From contig NC_087070.1 of assembly GCF_963678635.1 (NCBI RefSeq), forward strand, positions 48,589,467-48,653,466: a DNA stretch of 64,000 bases, written 5' to 3'. This document shows positions 42,679 to 54,300 of this stretch, piece after piece. The first letter of the stretch is position 1. Each line of letters starts with the position of its first letter. The position numbers and the translations under genes are program-made. The notes beneath the pieces were generated by a model, which did not search any database, was not told the origin of the DNA, and saw nothing but the letters and a program-made list of their open reading frames with translations. This stretch comes from Symsagittifera roscoffensis. Lineage: Eukaryota; Xenacoelomorpha; Acoela; Convolutidae.

Positions 42679-45310
42679 TTCGTTAATGGCTGCGATAGTG
42701 AAGAAGTTTTTTCTTGCTGTTGTTTTGGTTTTCCTCTTTAAAATTTTGTACGATTTCCCTCTGGTGTCTCTTCATTGATCGTAAACAGTCCTTCCGTTGC
42801 TGCGGCATCGTACATTCCATTCAAAACTTCGAAGACTTCTATCATTCTTCCGCGCTTCCTTCTATACTCCAGCGTTGGCAGTTTTGGAGCTTTCAGTCTT
42901 TCCGGGTAACTAAGTTTTTGTATGTTGCGACCAGTCTTGTCGCCCGCCGTTGAACGTTCTCAATCATGATCTTGTCCTTTTTCAGGTATGGGTTCCAACA
43001 CTGATTTGCGTATTCCAGGTGCGTTCTCACTAGGGCTTTATATAGGGTTGTTAGTACTTCAGCGTTAAGATAGATGAAGCTTTTCCGTATTATCGCGACC
43101 ATGCCGTTGGCCAACCTTGTTTTCTTGGCAATGTTCTCACGGATTAGTAGTCTCGAGTCAACTATAACCCCTAAGTCTTTCTCGGTTTGAACATTATTAA
43201 GGTATGTATTCCCATCCAAGGTGTAATTTCGTTCCGCTAGTTTTACCCTTCCTGTTAACGTGAGCGTATGGCATTTTGTCATGTTGAACTTCATAAGGCT
43301 ACCATCAGCCCATTTCGAAATTACATTCACATCATTTTGCAATTCTTCATCTTCACCTAAAGCTGTGACTGATCTGTAGATTTTCGCATCATCTGCTTAG
43401 AGGAGCATTTGGGAGGTGATTCCATCCCCCATCGAGTTTATGTATTTTAAGAGCAGAATTGGTCCCAGTACAGACCCTTGTGGGACTCCACTGATGACGG
43501 GTGCCCATTCCAAAAAACTTTTGTTGAACACCACTCTTTGTTTTCTTTCTGTTAAGAATGAGGTAATCCATTCGAGAGTTTTTCCTCTGATCCCGTATCT
43601 CGAAATTGTGTTTAGTAGTCTTTTGTTGGGTACACTATCAAAGGCTTTTTGGAAGTCAATGTAGATGATATCTACCTCGTTACCTCTGTCCAGTTCTGCT
43701 GTTCAGTAACTGCAGGGTCGTTGATCGCCCTGGTAAAAACCCGAATTGCTTGTCTGATATGAGATTGTTGTTTTCTAAAAATTCAAAAAGGTGACGTCTG
43801 ATGATTTTTCCATAATTTTACAACAAATGGATGTCAGGCTAATAGGTCTGTAATTGTTAGGATCACTTTTTGCGTCCTTCTCGTGAATTGCTGTTATATT
43901 TGCGCATTTCCAATCTTCTGGTATTTCACCTTTCTCCCAAGAACTTTCCATTAAACCACTCATCATTTCAGCTATTTCGTATCGGGGTTCTCGCAATACC
44001 CGAGGGTGTACGTTATCTGACCCCATTGATTTCGTAGTGTCTAGCGCATTGAGTTCATTTAGGATTGTCTCTTTGGAGATAAAGAGGTCATCAGATGTTT
44101 GATTTTCTTGGTAATCCACTACTTCCCAGCTGCCTGGTGTTTCAATCGTAAATACAGAACTGAATCTGGTCCAATTTTGAGAGCCGGTATTGTTTCGGTT
44201 GTTTTAATTTTCTTATTCACGTAGTTCCAGAACTTTTTAGGTTGGTGTTTGATGCTTTTGGATACATCTTCTTCGTGCCTTCGAACACATTGTCGTGTCA
44301 TTTTCCTGACTTTATTTCGAGCCGATGTGTAGTTTTCATAGTTTCTTTGCGACTTCTCTTTCTTGAAATCTTTCCAAGTTTTATGTTTATCTCGAAGTAT
44401 ATCTCTTACTTCGGAGCAGATTGGCAATTTGTGTTGCTTTATCCGGATTTTCATTTTAGGTATAAATTTCTTGGTGGCAGAATCAAGAGTAGTTTTGAAT
44501 TTATTCCAATTTTTGTCAAGGGGTTAGCAAATCTTCGTAAATTAGATTATTTTTTAAGTCAGACCTGAGTTAATCGTAGCTTCCTTTATTGTAATTTAGT
44601 CTCTCTTTGGAGCGCCTTGTTGTCCAAAGGTTGAATTTTGCTTGTAACAATGTGTGATCACCTTTCCCCAGTGGAGAGATGTATTCAATGGAAGATGGTT
44701 CTAAGGTTTTATCAGTTAAAAAGAGGTCTAGGAGTGACGGTTCATTATTTTTGGTCACGCGTGTTGGTCTGTCAACATATTGGTCGAAATAAGAATATTT
44801 GACCGCCTCAATGAAATGGTGTTCTCTGCTGTTTTCGACGTGACTCGTGCTCACATATTTCCAGTCTATATCTCGGAAGTTCATGTCTCCCAGCACAATG
44901 TATCTAGATCGACTTGATCCTATTTTTTTTAAAAAAATTGTTGAGGTTGGAGTTGTTTTCGTGAGTTGATGATGGGCTCCGATATGTCGAGGCGATGACA
45001 ACTTCTCCCTCCGTTAAAATCAAGTTAAACACTTGCAGTTACTCGAATCCAGAGTCATCGTCTATTTCTTTATATTCGATGTCTTTGCAAATGTAAAGTA
45101 GCATGCCGCTGCCTTTTTCATTCGGATTCATGTTTTTGTGTTTTAAGTTGTAGCAATCAAGTTTGTGCCAAATTGGGTTCCATATGTTTACAGAATTCTT
45201 AGGTTTAGCTTCTGTAAGAGCAATAACGTGCGGTAACAGGTTTGTTTGATGTATTAGCGTTTGTAACTTTTCGGGGTTTAGGGTGTCTACATTCCCGAAC
45301 CAGAGCTCAA
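42679..45310 (-). pseudogene. CR1-like LINE ORF2: APE endonuclease and reverse transcriptase, decayed
   Basis: The endonuclease spans about 45,310-44,570. It contains NVDTLNPEKL, LTEAKPKNSV, YIVLGDMNFRDIDW, and GKGDHTLL in place of the final SDH. RT follows: PEDWKCANITAIHEKDA and NYRPISLTS in 44119-43775; FGFLPGRSTT; IDFQKAFDSVPN (first Asp); GVPQGSVLGP; and ADDAKIYR preceded by a stop where the aromatic residue of the catalytic box should be. The thumb and C-terminal region is at 43342-42893 (KDLGVIVDSRL; THLEYANQCWNPYL). Several frameshifts and stops show it is dead. The last ~45 codons lie at 17,736-17,995, separated by the LTR element. Confidence 0.88.
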
Positions 45311-46273
45311 AATGCTCTCTGTTTCCGGCGTTGTTCTTTGCATCATTGTTATCTCCCTTTTCTTTACACTGATTAATTTGTTCCCTCTGACAATGTGAAT
45401 GAAGTTGCCGGGTTCCTCTGCTGTTAATTTTTTTGCTCGCTGCACTAGGAAGCGGACATTTTCCCTCTCTTTCATGCTCCTGTCTGGAGTGATTTTCAGG
45501 TGTTTTAGCTCATGCTTGGCATACTTCAATTTTGTCAGATTTTTCATCATGTGTTCAGCATCATCCTGTGTTTCCAGTGTGATTCGCAATGGTCTTGGCC
45601 TCGTTTCGTTTTCGTGGTCCTCAGATATTTTGCCAAGTATAGTGCAATTTTTAACTATTGTTGGTTCAATTTCTATGCTTGCGCATAGCTCACGGATTAA
45701 TGACATGTCTTCATTCTGTCGCAATTTCGGTTCAGTTGATTTACTTTCCGGTGCTTTGTGTATGATTAGATTTCATTTTCCTCTTAAATCTTCTTCCTCT
45801 TCTCTTTTTTGCTCAGATCCAGCTTCAAGGATAATATATTTCAGAGGTTTAGTGACATTTGGTTTCATCTTCCAGGGATTTGCATTCGATCACATTGTTG
45901 GCTGTGCTTTGTTTTTTGTTCCATTCATGAAGTAATAAAAATCCTCCATTAGAATTTTCACGGAATCAACAGTTTTATCCAGATCGGTCCTCATTTTGGA
46001 TATGTCCTGATGTGTTTTTGGAGTCACTGCGTCTTTCATTAGGTTCTTTACATCGCCGGTGCAATTGTCGCAGCAACATATTCCTTTAGATTTTGACATG
46101 TAATCATAAACTGCCGTTGGCATTTTCAAACACTTTGCACGAAAATTTTTTGCACAGTTATCACACTCCAATACTTGATCCAAGGGATCTCCGTAGTTTT
46201 TTCTACAGGTTACACACGTCCAGGCCTCATCAACCTGTGATTTATTTGTGTTTTTCCGTGTACGGTTACTCAT
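45287..46273 (-). pseudogene. LINE ORF1: PHD finger plus RRM-like domain
   Basis: One frame from the ATG at 46273 with two TGA stops (45890 and about 45,776). Residues about 20-75 form a PHD finger (WTCVTCRKNYG, LECDNCAKNFRAKCLKM, CCCDNCT). The second part (45724-45287) has the look of CR1-type ORF1 nucleic-acid-binding domains (TILGKIS, RPRPLRITLE, HLKITPDRSMKERENVRFLV). It probably coats LINE RNA and may target chromatin. Confidence 0.75.
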
Positions 46274-46436
46274 TTTTAGAGACTTCACTTAGGCCGCTCC
46301 AGAACAACTAAGTTCCAGGTAGCTACCAGAGTAAAATCTATTAAAAAAAGAGTTTCTAACCTTACTGTTTCTTGCTTTTCTTATTCTTCTTCGTGTTCTT
46401 CTTTTGCTTTTGAGGCCTACTTCTTTTCGTGTTCGT

Positions 46437-47018
46437 TCAATCGCTTCTTTTTTTCGACTTTCTTTTTCTAAATAGGGGTCTATACTTCTTCACAAGGGAC
46501 TCGAGGTTTATAAATCGTTTTAGTATGGTTTCAAGGAACTTTATTTCCAATATATTTGAGGGGTGGATTTTCTGGAGGTTGGATTGGTACCACCACTCGT
46601 TTTGTTTCCTTCTGGAGATTAGCTTTTTTCCGGCTGGTATCACGAGAATGTCCAGCTTTCGTAGATCGTCCGAGATATTTCTCGTGCCTTCCCTTTGGCA
46701 ATATATAATTGCCTCGATTCTCCAACTATGCTTTCTGAGTGTTTTGATTAGGTTCGGGACTGTTTCTGCTTTCTTGTTGTTGAGTCGATGTTTGGTGATC
46801 GTGTTATTCAGCACGTCGTGCCAAAGGATTATCTCTTTTTTGTTCCTGAGTGATCCTTTTTCCAGGAGAAAGTCGAGATTCAGGACGTTATGGATAGATT
46901 TGGGATTGAGACTCAGTCCTTTCGTTGCAAAACTGATTCGGGACAATACTCTCTTCAATTTATTCGGGACTACTTCGGTTGAGGCTTTAAGGGAACTGGC
47001 TCCAATTATATGCACCAT
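46437..47018 (-). pseudogene. SGNH-like ORF upstream of LINE ORF1
   Basis: About 193 residues from the ATG at 47018. VHIIGASSLK near the N-terminus occupies the GDS block I position but reads GAS. ILWHDVLNN (about 66-74) resembles the block III strand with Asn. QKIHPSN (about 151-157) resembles the block V His region. The C-terminus is very basic (RPLFRKRKSKKRSD). Esterase-type domains are known in ORF1 of CR1/L2 LINEs. The frame differs from the PHD ORF1, so it may be a separate ORF or a frameshifted N-terminal part. Assignment to the same LINE is by adjacency. Confidence 0.5.
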
Positions 47019-47174
47019 TAACAATCTTCACCCACGAAGCTAGAGGCGTAGGACTTGTTAATAGTGTATCGATTCAGTCCTCTAGCTCAGATTATCTGAA
47101 ATTACACGGTTTGTGTATTTGAAATGGACAAGCTATTTAATAAGTTTATCACAACAATTAGGTCAAGAAGTACA

Positions 47175-48026
47175 TGTAACATTCGCTCGGAAGTACATAT
47201 CGATGGAAAATAACGCTAGGTTTTAAAACGACTGGCTAGCGTCTAAACACATGCTTTTCACCGTCTCTGCCAAAGTCAGTTCTTTTGGTGGTCTTTCTAA
47301 CATCGGGTCGACAAAAACGTTAATGTTTCCGGCTTCGATCAGAACGCTCTAATTAACTTATGATATATGCAAAATAGTGAGCTCATGGCTGGGTCTCAGT
47401 ATCCCCAGACCACGAGGTCACTCCTAAAAACAGGGCTACTACTTATTTATTATATTACTATTGATTTTGTTCAGTAGATAAAAATCATCATCTCCATCGA
47501 AGATGGATCAACCCATTCCCCTAACTCCTAGCTTCTCATGATCTGAAAACGAATTTGGTATTAATTAAATTCGACTCAGGTCATGACCAGGAAGCTAAAA
47601 GTTGTTAAAATAACGAGTTAAAGTTCTCTCCCGAGACCCTTCCAGATTCAGGAATCCGGAGAAATAACGCTCTTTTTTCTTCTCGGAAGGCTAGAGATGT
47701 CGTCCTAACACCCTTCCCTGTTCTCGTGAACTTTCTAGTCACAATCTCCATCTTCTCTTGTTTCTCCGTTGTTGTTGCCACTGGGTTTTCTGTCTTTCTG
47801 ATTTCGCAGTTTCAGCGTGTGCGAAATAATAAAAGGTTACGTGTCTTTCACGTCCAACTCAAAAAATTAAAAATGGGCATGTCAGTAAAAACTAACCCTT
47901 ACCGATTTGTCTGATCGTTCAATTAGCGTCACTAATTCATAGAAACCATCAATCTTCTCGGTTAGATGTTCCATTAATAATTCGATTGCGAAATTGCATT
48001 TTCACCATTCCCTATCGAATGTCACA
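47175..48026 (-). repeat. Solo LTR, diverged relative of the giant element's LTR
   Basis: It begins TGTAACATTCGCTCGG and ends CGAATGTCACA, in the same orientation as the giant element's LTRs. It shares blocks such as 'gagctcatggctgggtctcag' and 'catctccatcgaagatggatc'. It is clearly more diverged and about 75 bp shorter, and the hairpin region is eroded. No internal sequence follows. Confidence 0.85.
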
Positions 48027-48033
48027 TCAATGA

Positions 48034-48348
48034 AACGCCTTTTGTACATGGCTGTTAGTAATGTCCATTTTAAGTGCAACGACACATGGTATGTCTGAAG
48101 AATGGATTGGCAATGGGTGCATCCGGTCACTCATTCTGGCAAACCTTTGGTTGAAAGACTATGAGAAAGTTCTGGCTATCGACATCCCTCAAAAGATTGA
48201 TATCCTAGAGGGCATGAACAGAAAAAGCCCAAAGTGCAGCAAAAGGCGGATGATTTTCAGAACCAAGGCAGTGGAATTTGAGAATTGTCTGAATTGGTAT
48301 CGTAAAGATTGTGGTTGTCGTAAATTACAACGGCATATCAGATAAAAG
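48034..48348 (+). mobile_element. Penelope-like element A, RT fragment with PHD-like zinc module
   Basis: WIGNGCIRSLILANLWLKDYEKVLA corresponds to the PLE RT block usually reading GxxLSPxLANxxMxxYE. It is followed at once by a Cys-rich segment, KSPKCSKRRM...EFENCLNWYRKDCG, which matches the module in copy B at 56,000. The segment is interrupted at 48,349 by a solo LTR, and the RT resumes beyond it at 49,352. Confidence 0.7.
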
Positions 48349-49291
48349 TGTTACATTCGACCAGAATGACCAAAAATGCATAGCTCCAAACGAAATTTTT
48401 TTCGATCAGTTCGACGAGACAATTAACTATTTAGATGCATTAAGGTTATTAGTTGTCTAATTGCATGAATCAGGAGGATTACTTTGAATTGAAGTAATTG
48501 ATTTTGAAATTTCGTTTCGGGCGTGCATGACACGTGACCATTTTGTTTTCGCAAAAACTGAAAAACAGAGCGGAAATCAGAACCGCGATTTTCCCTAGTA
48601 GAAGAGAGGTTAACCAGGGCGAGCGAGATTGGAACGAAACGCAGTCACGTCGACAGAAACGACAATTGAGAAGAAGCCTTCCGAGTTGTAACGATTGTGC
48701 AGTTACAATTGTTACCGGAAGAATTGAACGAATCACGAAGGCTGAGAGTGAAGACGGCAACCCTTCTCGAATGTGAAAAAGGCGTTTCTACAAGGATTTT
48801 GAAGAAACCGGAAGGGTACGGAACCACACTCCTGATCTGTTATTTCAACAAATTAAGCTTCCGGGAATGTCTTGAATTCAAATTATAACATCTAGTGTCA
48901 GATTCAGTCTATGAGAAGCTAGACACGTTAATGAAAGGGTCGATCCAACTCCGATCGATAGGGTAATTTTCTCTACAGTACAAAAACAATAGTAATATAG
49001 TATTATAATCATGATGGTGTATCTATCCCGTTTTTACGACAGACCTCGTGGCCTGAGGAAACTGAGACCCAGCCATGAGTTCACTATTTTGCAAGCAATT
49101 TAGGTAATTAGCGCGACTCGGTTGATAGCCTTCAATCCGTTACAACTTTGTCGACCCAATGTTATGAGGACCATTCTGGTTTGGCTTTAGTAGAAACGGT
49201 CAAAAGAACGTGATTTGCTATGTTGACGATGGCAAGTCGTTAAAGGGTAAAGTTTTTTTCTGTCGTTTTTTACTTTCCGAGCGAATGATAT
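48349..49291 (+). repeat. Inverted, diverged solo LTR of the giant-element family
   Basis: It starts TGTTACATTCGACCAGAATG, the reverse complement of the giant LTR's right end. It shares 'actgagacccagccatgag' and 'ttgtcgacccaatgtta' and ends near 'ccgagcgaatgatataa'. It lies inside PLE copy A, and a compensated hairpin is at 48688-48715. The 3' boundary is approximate. Confidence 0.75.
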
Positions 49292-49299
49292 AATATTTG

Positions 49300-50250
49300 A
49301 TTCTGCAAATTCTGCAATGAGATGCGTTAATGTGAGCTGACGATAACAGTTGTGAAGGTTTTCCTGGGATCTGTAGACGATAATATAAGGACTGTTAAAG
49401 GCGACCCGAGCGTGGTATTGCAAGCTGTTAACAAATTGCACCCATTCTTACATCTCACACTTGAAACACCGAATGAGAACGTAGACTTGGCTTTTTTTAG
49501 ACATTATAATAATTGTAGATGGCAACAAGCAAGTTAAATGTGGATTGTACCAAAAACCAATGGATACTGACATACTTCTAAACTTCAGAAGTTGCGCACC
49601 ACTGCATTACAAGATAAATTTCATAGAGAGTACGGTGCACAGGAATTTCAACAGCAAATCTACATGGGGACTGAAACATGAAGCAATGATGATCAATAGA
49701 CAGCAATGGATGGAGAATCAGTACCCAGAGGAGTGGTCATGCAAACTTGAGTCGAAAACACTCAGCAAAATTCTTGGAGCGACTTTTCCCACCAACCCGG
49801 ACAAACTCGGGCAACCAATGACAAGCGAGACGATAAACCCTTAATGCTTATGCATAGATTTTGAGGAAATCAAAGTCAATTGTTTGCAAACAAGGTGCGC
49901 AGCATCACCAACGCAAAAATCGAGTTTATGACCCGGAAATTGAAAACCGTTTTGGACTCCTTTATGTCGTCATTCTCTAATGATATGAAATCCATTGTGG
50001 TCCACAAACTGTCTTGTTGTGGATGTTAGTCCACATCAGCTGAACAAATTGTTCGACTTGAGTCAGTGTGAGAGCAAGCGACCACAGCGCAGTTGAGTTG
50101 GCAGATAACAGATCAATCAAACAACGCAATGAAACTCCTAAAAGTGGAAGCGCTGCATATTAGGAAACTGAGGCAAGGGATCAACACGCGGGATTAGTTC
50201 AGGAGTAGGGAGCTATCACTTAGAACTTACTCCAAAAATATTTCTGGCCG
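49300..50250 (+). mobile_element. Penelope-like element A, remaining RT, thumb and GIY-YIG remnant
   Basis: 49352-49537 encodes VDDNIRTVKGDPSVVLQAVN and LETPNENVDLAFF, the (Y)VDD block and what follows it in PLE RTs. 49545-49844 encodes the post-RT region (NFRSCAPLHYKINFIESTVH; NQYPEEWSCKL). 49,880-50,235 encodes KLKTVLDSFMSSFSNDMKS, VVHKLSCCGC and ALHIRKLRQGINTRD, the eroded linker and GIY-YIG endonuclease end. Stops and frame changes make it non-functional. Confidence 0.8.
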
Positions 50251-50484
50251 AGAATATTGAAAATGTCAATCAAAAAAATTGTAAAATTGAAAAAAAAAAT
50301 TACAAGGAAACGCTAAGTAAGATTTAAAATCTCAGAAGTTTAAAGAAAAGTTAAGATTACGAAATTCTCACAAAATAATGCTTAAATTTGATAGGTAGAA
50401 ATTTTTTTTTACTTTTTGTTTAGAACCACTTAATGGTTTTTTAATGATAATATAACGTCTGTAAATCATCTTATATCAACTTTT

Positions 50485-50815
50485 TTGTAACCTGACGATG
50501 GACATGGTTCCGAAAACGTTCGAGTTCACATTTCAGCAATTTTTCTCCATGCACTTTAGTTGTAGTAATGCTATTAGTCCTCTAATGATTTAGTAGCTGT
50601 GTCCAAAAAACTATAGAAGTCGTCTATTGAGTGCCATCCAAAATTTTATAAGTGTCAATCGAAAGAGTAACGGCCACACAAGCGAGAGTATAAAGTAACC
50701 CACTCGGCTGAAAATTTATCGGAGAATTTAAAAAAATGTCTGTTTACCCAAAACCAAAAAAAGACCCCCACCGGAAACAGAATACAAGTCCCACTACACA
50801 ATTGAAATCACAATT
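50485..50815 (+). repeat. PLE-associated terminal repeat with hammerhead-like core, copy 1
   Basis: About 330 bp shared with 51830-52290. It contains CTGACGA (50492-50498) and GAAA (50512-50515), then the palindrome AACGTT. Spacing and core residues resemble hammerhead ribozyme cores reported from Penelope-like terminal repeats. It lies downstream of the PLE-A coding end. Confidence 0.6.
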
Positions 50816-50819
50816 TGGA

Positions 50820-51830
50820 CTGATAAATTGTGATGACACACCATTTGGTTTGATTTTAAAATTTTGGAAGCATTTGGTGTATCATTTGCAAAGCATACAT
50901 TCATGTCTCGTGAAGCGGGGTAATTTATTACGATGGGTTATCCAACATAAAATGCACACCCGAGAAATTTGCAAAAGGGTCTAATTTCACCAACAGACAA
51001 CCAACACAGCTCCCATCACAACTCAAGAAACATCACCGGCAACACTCGAGAAAAATCTACAGCCCTACGCTCGAGATTCTAATCCATCATCCCCAGCAAT
51101 CACTACAGTCCTCTCTGGCCAATTTGAAGATTATCGACCAAAAACATAAATTCAGAGCTAAAACACAAAATTGTCGCCAACTGGAAACCGCACTTCATAG
51201 TGCTAAGCAAGAGCAAGCCTGGTTTCCAATTCATAGAATAACTTAACCAGCGGATTTTTCCTAATAGAAGAATCACCAAATTCAACGTCGCATGGAAAAC
51301 AGCAATGATTCTCCTATATCTGCTGCTCACCAAAACGAAACAAGAAACAAACGAATCCAATTCCAATTTTCTGAGCCGCCACATAACTTTTGGGAAGTAA
51401 GGCTTATTAGACGAATTTTTCAATGTAGCAAAAGCTCTCCAAATTAGACATCTAAAACAGAAGACGTGCAAACTAAGCGAGGAAGTTTAGCAATTCGATA
51501 AATGAATGAAAATAGCCAAAATATCTGCCGCCATTGGCTTCTTTCAGACAATAAAAAAAATTGGAGTACTTCCCCTAAACAAGGTCATTGAAGGAAAAAC
51601 AAACCTTGTTTTCCTGAAATTAAAATATTTCCAAGACAAAGCAGCGAACTTTAACTGTATCACTGAAGTAAGTGAAAAAAACGCACAAAAGCCACGGCCC
51701 CTCGGAAGTAGCTGCGTGCGAATGGACAAGGATTTGAACTCAGTTCAACCAGACAATCATTAAGCTTGGCAAATTAATTGCAAAGCTATCCTATACAATA
51801 GCAAGCAAAGCTCTGCCTAATGAAACTTTA
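50820..51830 (+). other. Decayed PLE 5' coding region (tentative)
   Basis: Between the two copies of the terminal repeat the plus strand shows broken, lysine-rich, helical coding-like sequence, for example 51506-51763 with AAIGFFQTIKKIGVLPLNK. That is the kind of sequence found in the N-terminal part of PLE proteins. No catalytic motif is seen. Confidence 0.3.
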
Positions 51831-52290
51831 TTAACCTGACGATGTACATAGTTCCGAAAACGTTCGAGTTCACATTTCAGCAATTTTTCTCCTTGCACTT
51901 TAGTTGTAGTAATGCTATTAGTACATCAAGTCCTCTAATGATTTAGTAGCTGTGTCCAAAAAATTATAGAAGTCGTCTATTGAGTGCCATCCAAAATTTT
52001 CAAAGTATCAATCGAAAGAGTAACGTCCACACAAGCGAGAGTATAAAGTAACCCACTCGGCTGAAAATTTATCGGAGAATTTTAAAAAATGTCTGTTTAG
52101 AAGACGTCTATTGAGTGCCATCAAAATTTTCAAAGTTTCAATCGAAAGAGTAACGGCCACACAAGCTAGAGTATAAAGTAACCCACTCGACTGAAAATTT
52201 ATCGGAGAATTTAAAAAAATGTCTGTTTACCCGAAACCAAAAAAATACCCCACCGGAAACAGAATACAAGTCCCACTACACAATTGAAAT
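51830..52290 (+). repeat. PLE-associated terminal repeat, copy 2 with internal ~131-bp duplication
   Basis: Same sequence as 50485-50815, with CTGACGA at 51836-51842. The block 'gaagtcgtctattgagtgcc ... aatgtctgttta' is present twice in tandem (about 51968-52098 and 52099-52228). Downstream 'ccggaaacagaatacaagtc' matches copy 1. Confidence 0.75.
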
Positions 52291-52429
52291 CACAACGCCT
52301 ACTCTCTGGTATTGGTATAGGCGAAGTTCTGAGACAAATATTTGGCAAAATAATCACCCAATGTAGATAATCAGACCGTAAAAATCTCGAAAAAAGTTTC
52401 CTACTCTGCTTAGGCCAGAAATGTCGAAC

Positions 52430-54300
52430 CAAATATGCTATTCACAGTTTGAGTAACCAGTTTGAGAAACCTGAAATGGACCGGCACTATGTTGTAGTCC
52501 TTTGTTCGGCACTAAAATTTGCTCTGGTCATTTCATACAAACATATCCTCAGTGTATATGTCAGCAACACGGTTTTGGCATCTATCGAAAGCACAACGCA
52601 AGGTGATCTTCGCGCAATGGCTATGTATGGAACAGTGATAATCCCACTGATAGAGCTCCTGCAAAACCAAATGACGCCCAAAAAGGTTACGCAGATGACG
52701 GAAGCGTTCCAGGTGATCTTAAGAGTCTCTATGCAATACTAGACAACCGTGATGTGCACAGAAAGTCTTTCGGCTACAATGTGAAGCCTTCCAAGTTTCA
52801 ACTCATAAAAAATGAAATTCGTCGGAAAGCGCCATTCAAAGGCACAAATATTACAATGGTAAATGATTTTGGATTGCTTGGATTGGTTATAGGAACAAAA
52901 CAGCTGAAACATTAGCCCAAAATGCCTACTCCTGCTACACAAAAGGAGTTCAAAAAATCTGAGCTTCCCAATCACAACAACTCCGAAAGCATTTAAAAAA
53001 TGGACGAAATTGAGAAAAACGTAAGACAGCAGCTACTTTCTTATGTTACAGGTAAAACATTCTAACCGATGAAGAACGCATCCTTTTTGCACTACCAATA
53101 AAAATGGGAGAGTTAGATCACCTCAGTAACATGGACATTTTCAGCAATTATGAGTGGTCAGGAGCCATATTGATGCATTAATAAACAATGATCCAAAAAT
53201 AGCTGGAACTGAACAAACTCTGATCAAAATGGAACGGAACAAAATCAGAACGTAAAAATCTCGAAAAAAGTTTCCTACTCAGCTTAGGCCAGAAATGTCA
53301 AACCAAATATGCTATTCACAGTTTGAGTAACCAGTTTGAGAAACCTGAAATGGACGCCTATGTATGGAACAGTGATGGAACCTATGTATGGACACAGCAG
53401 CTACTTCATTAAATTACAGGTAAAACATTCTAACCGATGAAGAACGCATCCTTTTTGCACTACCATTAAAATGGGAGAATTAGGCCAACTCAGAAACATG
53501 GACATTTTCAGCAACTATGAGTGGTCAGGAGCCATATTGATGCATCAATAAACAATGATCCAAAAATAGCTGGAACGGAACAAACTCTGATAAATAGGAA
53601 AATCAAAACTGAGAGACAGATCATCACACTCTCGATTAAGGCTAAAGTTATAGAAACTTGCTCATCAGAAAAAAATTGTATCTTAAATCTAGCGTCAAAC
53701 AAAGGGGCATTGAACTGGCGAAGCGTGCTACTCATTATAAAGTACACTTTTGCCCTCAACAAATCAGAGTTTAAAGATGGTTTACAACTGAGATACTGTT
53801 GGTAACCACCAAACATTCCACATAAATGCCCATGTTGAGAAACTTCCAGGCTGAGCCAATCTCTACACTGCCACAAAGGCGGATATACTCAACTAAGACA
53901 AAGAAATACGTGATACCTTCGCGACAATCTTGAACAAAAGGCGCCCTGAGGTTTGGATAGAGCCAAAAATTCAATCGTTGAAGGCGAAAGCTTTCACAAC
54001 AAAACAACCACTACTGAAGATGACCCTCCATTTGACCACATGTCAAATGGACTCTGGAGAGGTTGATTCTGCCGAACCTTTTTTGATGTAAAAATTGACA
54101 ACCCCTCTGCTAAATTCTGCCGTAAAACTATATCTGATGCCTGCAAGTATCATGAAAGTTTCAAAACATTAAAATTCCAGCAAAAAAATCTCGATTCCGA
54201 ACTCAGCAGCTTGGATCCACTAATTTATGAGTGTACTGGAGGAGCAGACAATTCCGCCAGAATTCGAATGAAACATACTCCGACACAATAAACATTGTAA
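52430..54300 (+). mobile_element. Decayed retroelement with RT and nuclease-like C-terminus
   Basis: 52449-52920 in two frames encodes STTQGDLRAMAMYG and ADDGSVPGDLKSLYAI, then FGYNVKPSKFQLIKNE and NDFGLLGLVIGTK. These match a distinctive RT family (GTTQGDPLAMAMY ... ADD ... LGxxIG) I know from many invertebrate genomes. 53,060-53,600 encodes ILFALPIKMGELDHL and is duplicated. 53,600-54,250 encodes FALNKSEFKDGLQLRY, eroded Cys/His sequence, FDVKIDNPSAKFCR and a final TGGAD region. In that family the C-terminus looks like a PD-(D/E)XK-type nuclease; this is my inference. Many stops. Confidence 0.6.
53018..53600 (+). repeat. Direct duplication within the decayed retroelement
   Basis: A block of about 190 bp starting 'cagcagctactt' at 53,028 and containing 'gatgaagaacgcatcctttt' is repeated from 53,395 with small differences. 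A second segment ('gtaaaaatctcgaaaaaagt', 52,378) also reappears at 53,255. It looks like a local segmental duplication of the 3' coding region. Confidence 0.8.

Noticed and set aside
46429..47043. 204-residue plus-strand ORF rich in Phe/Leu/Arg
   Set aside because: It is antisense to the SGNH-like LINE ORF, which has better motif support.
49205..49250. A YVDD-coding stretch on the plus strand (CYVDDGKS)
   Set aside because: It lies within the diverged solo LTR and out of order with the true PLE VDD block at about 49,370; probably chance.
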